A stretch of DNA of 64,000 nucleotides from Lithospermum erythrorhizon (taxonomy: Eukaryota; Streptophyta; Magnoliopsida; Boraginales; Boraginaceae), in assembly GCA_019722365.1 (NCBI GenBank), contig JADFUC010002255.1, forward strand, positions 434,001 to 498,000, given 5' to 3'. Below the pieces are notes generated by a model, which was not told where the DNA came from, ran no database searches, and saw only the letters and a program-made list of their open reading frames with translations. This document shows positions 25,757-38,039 of this stretch, in pieces. The first letter of the stretch is position 1. Every line of letters starts with the position of its first letter. The position numbers and the translations under genes are program-made.

Positions 25757-27460
25757 TTATCTAACACGCCTTAGCGCCTTTGACGCCGCGACGTACTCGC
25801 ATTCCGTGGTAGAATCCCAATGCGCATTCCGTTTGGGAACCTCCAAGATACTACTCCACCGCCAGAATACATAAATTCGTGACCGGGAACGAGTAGTCAC
25901 CTTCGCCGCTTGAAACCGCGCGCCGTGTACCCGCCACACCGCTTAACTCTTCATATCTCCACCATATACCACAGTTATCTTTAGTTCTTCCCTTTATACT
26001 TCAAGATGCACTTCATCAAAGAATCCTGGCTTTCACCGGATAGCTCTGCATCCACTGGTTACACTTAGTGCATAAGATACCGGCCCAGCGCACAACATGC
26101 CATACATGATGGATCTGTAGCCTGGGTTGGGTAGCGTATGTCCTTCATTTGCTGATCTCAAAGATCAGAAAGGGACATCAGGCTCACTGAAATAACTCCA
26201 TGTCTCATTGGGAGATTACCTCCTTGGAATTACTTATGTTGAACCTTTGCAGTACCTTATTCACATAGGTATCCTGACAAAATCCAATCACCTCCCCGGC
26301 TCGATCTCGTGGATCTTTATTCCAAGTATATATCAGGAGCCACTTAAGTCATCTATTGAGAAACATTTGCACAGCCCAATCCTCAATCGAAGTTTAGTAA
26401 CTCCCCACGCTGTTTCAATGAGCAAGTGTCATCACATACAGACTATGAATGATATATAACTCCCATTATTGTGTATACACACAAGATTCTTCTTCGCTTC
26501 CGGATTAAAACCAAACTTTTGATTGATTCATCAAAATGGATCTTAACCCAAGGATGCCCGCTTACATAAATGGACTTTTTGCAACTTGCATACCTTCTTA
26601 GGTCCTTTAGGACATAAAATCCTCGAGGTTGTACCATGTACACATCTTCCTAAATATCCATTCAGAAAGGGCCTTACATCCATTTGCCATATTTCATAGT
26701 CATGGGAATACAACAATGGCTAAGATTATCCGTATGGATTTAAGCATAGCCATTGGCGAAAAGTAAGTTTGGCCATAGTCCAATTCGCGGAACTTGTTTC
26801 AAACCTTTGCTAAGTCTAACTTTGAAAACATAATTTTCTGGTTTTTATCATGTTTTTTTCTAAAATACCATTTATATTCAATGTATGTTCTATTTCGTAA
26901 TTCAACATGACCAAACCTCGCTTTTGGTACATAGAATCCATCTCTTTATTGGCTATTTATTATTTGTCAAGATTCTCGCTTATCTATCAGTTTTGTAAGC
27001 TGCCTGCCACTTCAATGACGAAGCTTCACCATACCGCCGCCGTTCGCGGGCGCATCCCTCGCTGATTCCTAAGCGTTGGTTCTTGTGGTGTGTCGATGCC
27101 CGCATTAGATGACGATATCAATTTCATCGCTGAAGCCATCAAGACGAACACCATCACTTCTAAATTCTTCTCGAAAATTATTCCTTTGGGCGACAATTTC
27201 TAGCAATGAAGATTTTAATTTCGCCGCCTGTGTAGAAGTAGTAAACTAACCTGCTTTCTCTTGGATATCCGGTGAAATAGCATTTGACGATTTGGGCGTA
27301 AGTTTATCTTTGTTAATCTCTCTTTAACGTGTGCTCTTCACGTACTCTAAATTCGGTAAAACCCAACTTGGGAATCTTCCCCAAACCACAGCTTCATGGG
27401 GAGTTTTATCTCGGCTTCGACTTCAAGCTGGACATCTCGCAGATCGTGATAGGGGTTTCA
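25757..27460 (-). pseudogene. copia pol relic: integrase C-terminus, reverse transcriptase, RNase H
   Basis: Minus strand, broken by many stops and shifts. Near 27420-27330 an integrase end is readable (TPHE.VVWGRFPSW). The reverse transcriptase gives MVQPRGFYVLKDLRR and CKKSIYVSG (26640-26560), then IHFDESIKSL. Further on come YILGIK-like and LPMRHG-like pieces (about 26350-26200), SIMYGMLCAGP (about 26110) and LMKCILKYK (about 26000). RNase H gives IYVFWRWSSILEVPKRN and DSTTECEYVAASKA (25870-25770), equivalent to the usual SWKSSKQ and STTEAEYIAASEA motifs. The YVDD catalytic box is not readable. Order and motifs fit Ty1/copia polyprotein; this copy cannot encode an active enzyme. Confidence 0.8.
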
Positions 27461-27687
27461 TCATGACGAACTTCATATCGCTAAGTGGTTCGATTTCTCT
27501 TTTCTCGGACACCGCCATTACGCCGCGGGCGTTTCCTCGCCGGAGTCGGAAGCCATGAACAATACCACACTTCTAAGATGAGTATTAACTGACTCAAATA
27601 TTTCACCTCTATCAAACCGAGAATTCATGTTTTGTTCAATTGGTTTTGTACTTCATTTTGGAATTTCGAATTTTCAAAGGATCAAGC
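27461..27687 (-). other. outer copia interior next to the gypsy insertion
   Basis: On the minus strand it starts CCAGCTTGATCC, which resembles sequence just after a copia primer-binding site. It then runs into pol within about 230 bp, so gag and the upstream part of pol appear deleted. Confidence 0.4.
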
Positions 27688-27690
27688 TGG

Positions 27691-30600
27691 TGTCTCATCG
27701 TATACTAGTTCAAATAGTATACTAGTTGCTCGTGGAGTATTTGAGGAGAAATCAAAAAGTTTCAAGTTGAATAGTTGAAAATACAACGAATCGGTCGGGT
27801 TGGGTAGTATATTTTGGTTTTCGAGAATTTTAAAGTCAGAATCGAACGGAAATGATAGCTATTTAAGTGTAATATAATTTGAGTGTGTGAATGCTGATGT
27901 TTGAAAGTTGGTTGTCGTAGATAACTTAAAACGAGAGGTATCGACGAATTAAATGTTCGTTTCCACCAATGGACTATCACAACCTATTACGCGAGCCCCC
28001 TTCTCCCCATTTATTTTTTTTTCTTCGATTTCTCTTTCATCTTGCGAGCTTTTGGGACCTCAAATTTTTGGAGAGCTTCCCCATCGCCCTCTACGCTTGC
28101 TGCAAAAGGTCCGACCTTTGTTGAATAATTTGGGATCGCCCGAGTTGACTTTTTTCGACTTTTCAGATTGAATTTTATCGCCTCCAATCGATTCTGGGTT
28201 CTAAATTAGTTATTCCTTGTGTTGAAATTACGTGTTTGATGTGAATTTCGATGTTTTTAGGACCGTTGACTTTTTGGAATTTTGGGCTGATTTCGTTTTA
28301 TGGGATATTATTGAATATAATTATTATCTAGGCTTAGATTATGTATGTGAGATGATAATAATCATATTTGGGGTAAAAGTGTTGTTGTTGAGTTGACTTT
28401 CGAGTTGATTTTGGGTTGACTTTTTCTAAAAATATTGTTGGATAGTATAAATATGTTATCGGACCTTTATTGTAATTGTTTCTTGAGGCGGAAATTATCA
28501 TTTATAAGTCAGTTTTATGAATATATGTCAAATTAGTTTATTAGGATTTTGAGTACTAAACGGGCTTTGGGATTTGAGGTTGTTAGAAAACGGGTTCATT
28601 AGTTGGAAAAGCTGACATATCAAGTTGATTGAAATTGGTTGAAAATGTTAGTATTTTGCTATGTATGTTTACTGACATGATTTATCGATCGTTGAAATTG
28701 GCCATTTTAATAAGTCTTGAAACATAATTAAGAATCTATTCTAAATTGTTAATTTGTAACCAAATGGATTGAAAAGTCGAATTGAATTAAGATAAGGGTT
28801 AAAATTGTTGTGAGTAGTAATTATATTTTCAAGGATTAGACGCGAACGCTGAAAGGCAACTGATCGATTAGGCGGACGTTTCCTTATTGCTAACCAATGT
28901 GAGTAATTAGTCTCACGTGTGCTACTTTACTTACTTTAATTTAAATTGTATGAACATGTCATTGTGGTATGGCTATGTGAGAACGGGTATACGTTATCGC
29001 GGTATGATCACAGAACGGTATACATGTAATTGTTGTATGATTATGTGCGATTCATTTTATGAGCCATAATATGATTATGCGATTGTATTCTTGGCATTGA
29101 AGATTTGCTTCGAGGTAAAGAATAGTCAACTCCCAACTTATGTTCCCTGTTCTCAGGCCTCAGAGGCATTTCTCGATTTCTCGTACCTCATTTCGCACTT
29201 ATGTATTTCTCGTGGGCTCTGTCGGGTGGTTGTGATTGATTTATGATTGCGAGATGTTTGGCTTGCTTGATATTGTCTGGGGAGCAGTAGTCAGGTTATC
29301 AGAAAGCGCTGCTTGGAGTTACGATGACTTTAGCGGACTCGGTATCGATTCGAATCTCTATATCGACGACAGGTTAAAGCGACTTCTTCCTCACAGATGC
29401 GGATCACGGTTGCCTTATAGTTCGGGTATAAGTGCAAATGAGATCTATTATCACTAAGCATAAGATTGTCGGTCAATTTATACTGCATAAGCGCCAGCCG
29501 AGATCTATTATCACTTCAAGTGGCGCGTGCATTTGCTGGGGCTGCCTTATAATTTCCTGATAAGGCGAGATCTATTATCACTTTCATGTGCATTGCTCTG
29601 TGTATGCCTTATACTTTGGGTATGAGTGCAAAGGTATCTTATTATCACTTTGCTTTGTGCATTGCTGCTGGGCCTTATACTTTGGTATAAGTGCAGCCAG
29701 CGAGATCTATTATCACTTTCATATGCGCATTGTTAGTACCTTATACTACAAGCATAAAGGCAGCTACATAGCGATTGGTCCATTCTCAGTAGACGGATCG
29801 AGTATAGCGCATTAGAGTGTCAGTAATGGTCAAGGAGACATGGTAGATACGGGTCATTTACTGTAGTTATAGTCCTTGGCTGAGTCTCTCATTTTATTCT
29901 CAAGGTGCCTTATCGAGACTTTGCATTATATCTTGACACGTTGTTTAAATTTCTAGGGTGTCAACTGCTTTTATGAATCGCTTATTGGTTATGAACATCA
30001 TACCGATTATACTAGATGCCGTCAATTTAAATTATGTTTTAATTAGGTTTCTGCTGATTATCGATAATATGATCCGATTTTTCAGGATCCTAGGTTATAA
30101 TTAACGTTATACATCCCTTTAAGGTGAAAGTTGAGTTGGTTAACGTCAGATAACTTTTGAATAAGGCATTAGGTATAAAAAAAATTATAAACCGACGCTC
30201 ATGCTAATCTATGTATTTACGCGTTGATGATATTTTATATATAGCTGAGTCGATTCAAACGCAGTTAGTATATAAGTTATGATCTAACCACGACGCTGAT
30301 ACCATCGAGGTGGATAAGTTCGTGAGACTAAATGAATAATTTGGTGAGATAATTCCGCATTTCTGTTATCTCTGGATGCAAGATATACGCCGCTTCAAAT
30401 AGATTAAGATAACGATACGATTTGGAGGTTCTTATAATAAACATTTAGATGTCATAGAGGTGTATGACTATAATCGCGAGTAGCACTTTTAAGCGTGAAC
30501 TAAAGATGTTGGTTGATTTGTGTATGCTTGAGTTAAGTAGATGTTGAGATATATGTTTATTTTGTTAAAAGGTTGAAAGTTATATAATATAATTGGGAAT

Positions 30601-31229
30601 TATCTATACTTAAGAAGATAAGAAATAGTAGAGATATCTCCCGTGATTGGGCGTGGTACCGCGAGTAAGTTAAGCTACTGGTGTGGATTTGTCGGTGTTA
30701 GTCGGAAAGCTATTAAGGAAAGATTATCTTGTTCAGAGAGCATATAAAATATAACTCTTGAGGCGGATAAATGCTAAATGTGTGGTCTCAATTATCCTTG
30801 TTTTTACGAGCGGTAGGTTAACTTTGTATTTGTTTTCACTCAAATTTTTAGTCGACTTATTTTCCTTCTTATGGGCGCATTTCTGCGCTCTAGGTTGTCG
30901 GTGGATGACCGGTATGCATCGTCGAGTAATGCGACTCCACGGAGGCCAAGGATGGTGGCTCAAGACCTCAAATACCATACTTTATTTTCTTTTGGAGTTT
31001 TGTTGTACGTAATAAATTATTGTTGTCTCTGAGTTAAAATACCCATTGTTTGATGTTGTATTTATATTATTACTCTTCGCTATTGTAATGTTGACAGTTC
31101 ACCCGTTGTATTATTTTTATTATCACGTTAAACGATGTCATTTTTATCGTTATCCATCAAGCCGCGACTCTGCTTATTCAGTTCGAGACGGTTCCAACCT
31201 CGTGAGGGCCCACCTGAGGCGTCGTTACA
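27691..31229 (+). repeat. 5' LTR of the nested gypsy element
   Basis: About 3.5 kb, aligned along its length with the second LTR. Shared blocks are GTATACTAGTTGCTC, ATACAACGAATCGG, CATCGCCCTCTACGCTT, GTATAAATATGTTATCG, GATCTATTATCACTT and TTATCGTTATCCATC. It contains a tandem-repeat block (29400-29770). Open frames inside it are chance frames. Confidence 0.8.
29400..29775 (+). repeat. tandem repeat inside the 5' gypsy LTR, unit about 65-75 bp
   Basis: About five units carry GAGATCTATTATCACTT (or a close variant), a GTGCATTG-like motif and CCTTATACTTTGGTATAAG. Unit starts lie near 29436, 29500, 29570, 29636 and 29702. The arms CTTATAC...GTATAAG are complementary, so each unit can form a short hairpin. 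Confidence 0.75.
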
Positions 31230-33252
31230 GTTTGGTATCGTGAGCCTAGGTTTATATTTTCTTGGCGCTTTCGTGGTTACGTGCTTCCAGTTTCAAAGTT
31301 GTGTTAAGGTTGGTTACAGTGAGTCATTCTCCTGCTTTGAAGCTTATTTTTTTTCCGAATCATGGATCGTTGAGGACGCCTACTAGAAGATTTCGTTGAC
31401 TCGCTGCATTTGTGGTTTTACTTGCATATTTCAATATTGGGCGTTTTCGTAAGGCAATTGATCGAGATGTATTATACTACGACGTTGTGAACTAATTATG
31501 TTAATAAGGACGCATTTGAGTTATATGTATATACTGGGAGATGCGTAACTGGGTATATTATGGAGATCAAGACGACGGGTTGTTATATATATATGACGGG
31601 TTATATCAAACAAAGATACGTTATGATTTATACGAATGTATTTATATCGGAAATATTATGAGATATTTTGTGAATTATATAGATACTGGAGGTGTCTTAA
31701 TAGTTGATGGGTGGTAGAGTGCCAATGAGACTTTATGGGCGGGAGGTGTAAACAAGGACGAAGCACATAATTAAATATAAGATACCTCGAGGTTGAACTT
31801 GTTAATATCACCGGTTTATGTTAGTTACCGGTTAACAAGATGTGATTATAAGAAAAATGTATCAGAGGTTTGATCGTAAATGGTAATTCGTGGTGATATA
31901 AATTGATGTCAATAAGAAAGAGTTTCAGTTCATCCGCTATCAATGTTTAAGTAAGAGTTCGGTGGTTGAGAGCCGAGTTTATCTTTCAGGATCGCAATGA
32001 TTATTCTTCGAGGACGAAGTCTGGATTGAAACCTTTGAGACGGTATGGATTAATATGTTGAGAATTTAATTTTATAGACAGATTTATATCTGGAAGTTAT
32101 TGGGTGCGGATTCCCTAGTACGAAATTTGAAGCTTGTTGATAAGTCACGCAATCAAAGCGAACTTAAGGTATTAAAAAAGGTTACTGAGGAAGATTTTGT
32201 GACATGTACTTATGGGGTTGCATTTGATCGTGTGGTGTAAGACGCGATCTTTAAAACAATAAAAATTTAGTCTTGTATACTGGGAGAATCGGGACAAATA
32301 ATATCATGGAAATTAATAAATAATACCGTTGTCTATTGCGAATATGGACGCGAGAGGATGTGAGAAGGAGTAAGTCAACAAGTGTAATAAGCATGAAAAT
32401 GGAAGTTTAATCTCGGTGAATGATAAAGATAGATCAAGGTCAGTCGAAATTCTTTAAAAGGCGAAGTTGATCGGGCGATTCCAGAATGAAATCATAAGTC
32501 ATTTAGAGGGATTGGAATATGTTTGTATATCTAGAATATTTTGGAGGAAAAGTGTTAGTGGGAATTTGAGTTAGCGAAGTACTAATAAGTAAATTAAGAC
32601 TTGACAAGATCGCAAGTGGGCATTATCAGCGGTGCATTTGTGGAATAATTAGTGACGTAGTTGATAATGATTCAAAGAATTGGGAGAGAATTTGTTAAAT
32701 AAAAATGTATGATAGAGGATCTGGGGCATGGTTACACATTAGTCAGACCGGGAGACCTTGGGTATCATTAAAATCCGAATGTCAAGACAATCGCCAACAC
32801 ATAATTCGGGGCGAGTTGGGTCATATGAATCTGCTATTTAATGAACTTAATCGTTGATAATGAAAGCCATGCATTTAACACAGAGTGGACAACATCGGTA
32901 TCGGTGATATGAATTTAATTTTGAGTGGTATTATGGAGGCAACTGAGGGTGTTTATAACACCAAGATTGATAACGATATCAACAAGCGAAAGAACGCAGA
33001 ATAGATGATAAGTTTGAACAAAAATTGACGATTGAATATTGTGTTATGGAGTAAGAGGGTCACTGCCTTAAGTCAATTGATATAAGATATTAGGGGAGAT
33101 GCAAGACAGATACTATAATGAGAATTTTAGCCAAGTACAAGGTATGTCGCGACAGCATTGATAAGTATTGGCTGAAAAGGCTTCATTATCTACGTATTGT
33201 TTCGAATGAATTTCGAGGACGAAATTTATATGATGGGTAGATCTAATAAATC
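31230..33252 (+). other. decayed interior of the nested gypsy element
   Basis: Starts with the primer-binding site at 31233-31250. No gag, protease, reverse transcriptase or integrase motif is readable. The motif CTTCGAGGACGAA occurs at about 32007 and a near copy at about 33212, which suggests an internal duplication of the 3' end or two merged copies. Confidence 0.5.
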
Positions 33253-36200
33253 TGCTCCATACTAATATTATTGAAATTAGTATACTAGTTGCTCTTATGA
33301 GTATTTCGAGGAGAATCAAAAAAAATTTCAAAGCCATCAAATAAAATACAACGAATCGGCTCTGCTTGGTAGTATATTTTGGTTTTGAGAATTTTAAAGT
33401 TGTAATCGAATGGAAATTGATATTATTTGGGTGGTACATAATTTTATTTAGGAACAAGCTGATGCTGAAAGTTGGTTGTCGGAGATATCTTAAACGGTGA
33501 CGATCGAATTAAATTGCTCGTGTTTCCACCATTGACTATTTGGCCAACCCATTACGCAGCTCCCCCTTCTCCCCCTATATTTTTTTCTTCGATTTCTTTC
33601 ATCTTGCGAGATTTGACCTCAAATTTTTTGAGAGCTTCACCTCATCGCCCTCTACGCTTCAAAGGTAAAAAAGGTCCGATCTGTTGAATACCTGGGGAGA
33701 TCGCCGAGTTGACTTTTATTTCAAATTTTATTGCCTTAATCGATTCTGGGTTCTAAATTAGCTATTCTTGTGTTAAAAATTACGTGTTCGATGTGGGAAT
33801 TTCTGAAGTTTTTAGTCAAGTGACTTTTGGAATTTTGGGTCGACTTTCGGTTTTATGGGATATTATTGAATATAATTATTATCTAAAGCTAGATTATAGT
33901 ATGTGAGAGATAATAATCTATATTCGGGGTAGAAAGTGTTGTTATAGTTGAGTTGACTTTCGAGTTGATTTTGGGTTGACTTTTCTAAAATGTTGTCGGT
34001 GAGTATAAATATGTTATCGACCTTTATCAGGATTGTTTTCGAGGTGGAAATTATGATTTATAAGTTGTCGAGGAATATATGTTGAAATTAGTTTATTAGA
34101 TTTTGAGTAGTAAACGGTTAGATTTGAGGATTTAGAAATGGGTTTGATGAGTCGGAAAAGTTGATATTAGTTTGATTGAAAATTGCTGAAAAATGTTAGT
34201 ATTTTGCTAAGGTGTTTACGTATTGCTGGATTTATTTTCCGATAGTTCAAATTGCCATTTTAATAGTCTTTTGAAACATAATTAACAATCTATACTTAGG
34301 TTGTTAATTTGTAACTAAAATGGATTGAAAAAATGAATTGAATTAAGAAAAGGTTAAATTGTTGTGAGTAGTAATTACATTTTCTAAAAGTGTTTCACAT
34401 TAGGACGCGGAACGGGGAAAGGAACCGATCGATTAGGCGGACGTTTCGTTATCGCTAACCAAGGCGGAAGACTTATCTCACGCGCTACTTTACGCATTTA
34501 CTTTAAATCAGGTGAACATGTCATTGTGGTATGGTTATGCGAACGGTATACGCTATCGCTGCATGATCATGCGAGAACGGTATGCCATGTAATTGTTGTA
34601 TGATTATGTGTGATTCATTTGAGCCATAATATGATTATGCGATTGTATTCGTGGCATCAAGATTTGTTTCGAGATGTCGAGCGAGACGGCTTATCACTTT
34701 GCTACGCGCATTGTCGGGTGTTGGCCTTATACTTCGTATGGGCAAAGTGTAAGATCTATTATCACTTTTCTATGTGCATTGTCATGCTATTCCCTGGGTA
34801 TACAGATCTATTATCACTTTGCTATGTGCATCGGTTGGTATCGGGCCTTATACTTTGCTATAAGTACAAGATGAGATTTTATTATCACTTTTACGCCAAG
34901 ATTGTTAGTGTCAGTCTTATACTACGGTATAGTAGTGTTATTAGCGATTGTTCCATTCCCCGGTTGCAGACGGATCGAGTATACGCCAAGATTGGGAGGT
35001 CGTACGGCTATGAGATACGGTAGATGATGGGTCAATTTACTGTGAGTTATAGTCGTTGTCGAGTCTATGCGATTTTATTCCTCGCGACAGCGCCTTATCG
35101 AGACTTTGTATTATATCTTGACATGTTGTTTAAATTTCTAGTGTTGTATAACTGCTTTATGACTCGCTTATTGGTTATGAACATCAGGCCGATTATACTA
35201 GATGTCATTGATGAAATTATGTCGTAATTAGATTTCGGGTTGATTATTGATAATATGATCCGATTTTTCAGATCCTAGGTTGATATTAATCTATATACAT
35301 CCCTTAAGGTGAAAAAAATCGAAGCCTGTTAACGGTTGAGATAACTTTGAACGAGGCATTAGTATAAAAAATTATAAACCAACATTCATGCTAATCTATA
35401 GATGATGTTGATGTGATATTTTATGTTATATCGAAAGTCGATTCAAACATGTTAGTATATAAAGCTTACGATCTAATCCAATACGCTTGATACCACTGAG
35501 GGGTGGATAAGTTCCGTGACTAAATGAATAATCGGTGAGATAATTTCGCATTTCAAGTTATCTTGATTTAAGATATACGTCAAGCCAGCTTAGCTAAGAT
35601 AATGATACGATTTGGAGGTTCTTATATAAATATTTAGATGTCATAGAGGCGATGACTATAATCATGAGTAGCATCTTAAGGTGAACTAAAGATAAGTGGT
35701 TACTTGTGTACGCTGAAGTTAAGTAGACGCTGAGATATATGTTTGATTTGTTGTGTGTTTGAGTTATATAATATAATTGGGAATTATCTATACTTAAGAA
35801 AGATAACAAATGGGTAGATATCTCCCGCGCGATTCGTGTACTGCAGTAAGTCGTTGACGTGTTGTGGATTTGTCAGTGTTAGTCGGAAAGTCATTAAGGA
35901 AAGATTATCTTGTCTAGAGGATATTACAAAATATAACTCTCGAGGTGGATAAATAAGTAACAGGTAAGGTCTTGAATTATCCTTGCTTAATGAAAGGTAG
36001 GTTAATCCCTGTGATATTTGTTTTCAATTTATTTTTAAATTTAATTCTATTTTCCCTATGGGCAGTATTTCATGCCTAGGTTGTTGAGGGATGACCGAGA
36101 TGCATTGGCCGAAAGTAGTCAGGTACCACAGAGGTGGCGATGGTGGCTTCAAGACCTCAACAAATACTTTTTATTTTGTTTGAGTTTTTGTCAGACGTAA

Positions 36201-36421
36201 TAAATTATTATTGTCTCGAAATAACACTCCATTGTTTGACGCTGTATTTATATTATTACTCTTCAAATATCAGAGTGTTGATTAGTTCAATTCGATGGAC
36301 GAGTTGTATTTATTTTTATTATCACGTTAAATGGATGTCATTTTTATCGTTATCCATCGCCGCGACTCGCTATTCAGTTGATGACGGTCCCAACCTCGGG
36401 GGGCCCATCATGGTCGTTACA
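33253..36421 (+). repeat. 3' LTR of the nested gypsy element
   Basis: About 3.2 kb, collinear with the 5' LTR, with many substitutions and short gaps. The right end GGTCGTTACA meets the degenerate copia primer-binding site at 36422. It carries the same tandem block in reduced form (34680-34920). Confidence 0.8.
34680..34920 (+). repeat. tandem repeat inside the 3' gypsy LTR
   Basis: Three to four units with TCTATTATCACTT and CTTATACT...TATAAG are homologous to the 29400-29775 block. The copy number differs between the two LTRs, so the array changed after insertion. Confidence 0.7.
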
Positions 36422-36433
36422 TGATGCCACTAA

Positions 36434-37425
36434 TGGAAAACTCTATGGATATATGAGTATAAATTAAACTATAGATCCGTGGATCTTAAAGTGCTTACTA
36501 TATTATTCAATAATACACATAATTACAATATGTAAATGACAAAGTAATTTACACGCAATGGAGTAAATTCCACCAAAAAACTATATTTCTAAATTCACAA
36601 CTTTAATTTGACTTCCCTTCAGCTCCTTGTTGTAATATCAATCGATGATATCTCTAGTCAGTCCACACTAGAGAGGTCAATCAAGAACCTGATTTATGCT
36701 AAGAAAGAAGGTTGAACAAACCAAAACCCCCAAGAAAAATTCTTGAGAAATCGCTAAGTGGGAAGTACTTTAGGTTTTGATGAAAGATTTTATTTATCTT
36801 CTTATTTCATGAAACCGTGAAGGGGCCTACTTATACAGGGGGCTAGGCAGTTTTATAACCAACCCGCTAAGTATTAGTTTCACCTGCTAACTCTATTAGC
36901 TCATACACCAATGAAGTCAAGCATCAGCTTGAACTATTTAATTAGCTTAATTAAATAGTAATGAGTCAATATCACAATCTTTCAAATTATTGATAAATAC
37001 TAAAATTGGCTTCCTCGAACTAATTAAATAACTATTTAATTGATCCTATTTGTTCAATCGATATTCTACATAAAATGAATCCTTTGTAATCAGAAATACA
37101 TTTCTCAATTATACAAGCTCTTCTTTAATTTCATACACGAAATATAACTCAACACATCAGATGTACGACCTTCTAGGCTCAAGTAATAGTAAGTTGTATA
37201 ATAATAATTGGACCAATTACTATCATTATAACGACACGAGTAAAGATCTAGTAATCGCTCATAACCCCTTAAATTATCATGAGAACCCACACTAAGAATA
37301 TACACGGCCAAGCTGAATACTAAGTCTCCGAGAATCTCCACATTTAACCCAACTGGTAAATGAATTGATATACAATTGTCGTGAATGGAATAATAAATGG
37401 AATCAATTCTCATTGATTTCCAACA
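36434..37425 (-). repeat. 5' LTR of the outer copia element
   Basis: Partner of 23743-24714. On the minus strand it begins TGTTGGAAATCAATGAG at 37425 and ends GTTTTCCA at 36434. The degenerate primer-binding site TTAGTGGCATCA follows. Confidence 0.75.
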
Positions 37426-38030
37426 TGTTTGACACGTCTAGTTGCATACAAGAGAGGCTCACTCAGGCTTCTCGAGTCTCTTGATCTAAAGACGAGGCCG
37501 TTGGTTATTTTGGCCCACTAAATTAGGAATAGATTGGCTCATTCTCTTATTCCTTTGATGTACTTAGACATGGGTAACGAAGTGGGCCGGACGGCATACG
37601 TCCGTTAAGTATCGCACGTGAACGCCCATGTCCGCCCATCGGACGGTGAGCCATAGCGAACGCGAACGACACACTGTAGACTATCGGCGCCTACCCGCCT
37701 CCCACCGCCCATTAGTTAGTGTGCCGGGGAGCAGACCCGACCAAGCCGCTTCACCTGACGCCCCGCTGAGCCAACAAGACATCTTGTTTAGTAGTTTATT
37801 TCTAGGAAGTCATACTTATTTACACTATTGCAAATAAAAAATAAACCGCACACATCCATAAAATAAACCACAAATATCTAAATCGAAATTCAACAAATTC
37901 AAAAAATAAATTTCAAACATCAGAACCAAATTTTTAACATCTGTAAAATAAAATAAATCATAAACATCCTATCCATAGAACAAAATAAACCAATGTACAT
38001 TCATAAAAATAAAAATAAAATAAAGAACAC
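37426..38030. other. non-coding sequence right of the copia element
   Basis: A GC-rich patch (37580-37790) has CGGACG-type motifs similar to the hAT-family sequence further right but not in its ordered form. An A-rich stretch follows (37830-38030). No gene is supported. Confidence 0.35.
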
Positions 38031-38039
38031 AATTCCTCT

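Larger units (their letters stand above)
27688..36421 (+). mobile_element. Ty3/gypsy element with very long LTRs, nested in copia
   Basis: Long direct repeats at 27691-31229 and about 33253-36421 enclose a 2-kb interior. A degenerate initiator tRNA-Met primer-binding site follows the first repeat (TGGTATCGTGAGCCTAGG, 31233-31250). Before the second repeat is TTTCGAGGACGAAATTT (33211) and a GGG-containing tract, as commonly seen at the 3' end of the interior in Tekay/Del-type chromoviruses. LTR ends are GTCGTTACA. The interior is too short and too broken for gag-pol, so the element is deleted or non-autonomous. Confidence 0.75.
23743..37425 (-). mobile_element. Ty1/copia element, minus strand, interrupted by a nested gypsy element
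   Basis: Direct LTRs lie at 23743-24714 and 36434-37425. On the minus strand the 5' LTR is 37425-36434. It is followed by a degenerate primer-binding site (TTAGTGGCATCA, 36433-36422), the nested gypsy element (about 36421-27688), decayed pol (about 27460-25757), a 3' non-coding part, a polypurine tract (24724-24715) and the 3' LTR. The motif CCAGCTTGATCC directly left of the gypsy element fits the continuation of the primer-binding-site region, so the gypsy element landed in or beside it. No gag was recognised. The target-site duplication is not clear. Confidence 0.7.

Noticed and set aside
29400..29775. A CRISPR-like array
   Set aside because: Regularly repeated units occur, but the whole unit (not only a short repeat) is conserved between copies, it lies in a plant LTR, and no Cas gene exists here.
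28000..31390. Several open frames of 65-85 codons on both strands
   Set aside because: They lie inside gypsy LTR repeats, do not match between the two LTR copies and show no domain. They are chance frames.
34610..35023. 137-codon open frame on the plus strand
   Set aside because: It coincides with the tandem repeats of the 3' gypsy LTR, and its repetitive YYHF-type composition follows the repeat units. It is not conserved in the 5' LTR.
37628..37837. GC-rich 69-codon frame on the plus strand
   Set aside because: Its low-complexity basic composition and CGGACG-type motifs suggest transposon-end sequence rather than a gene.
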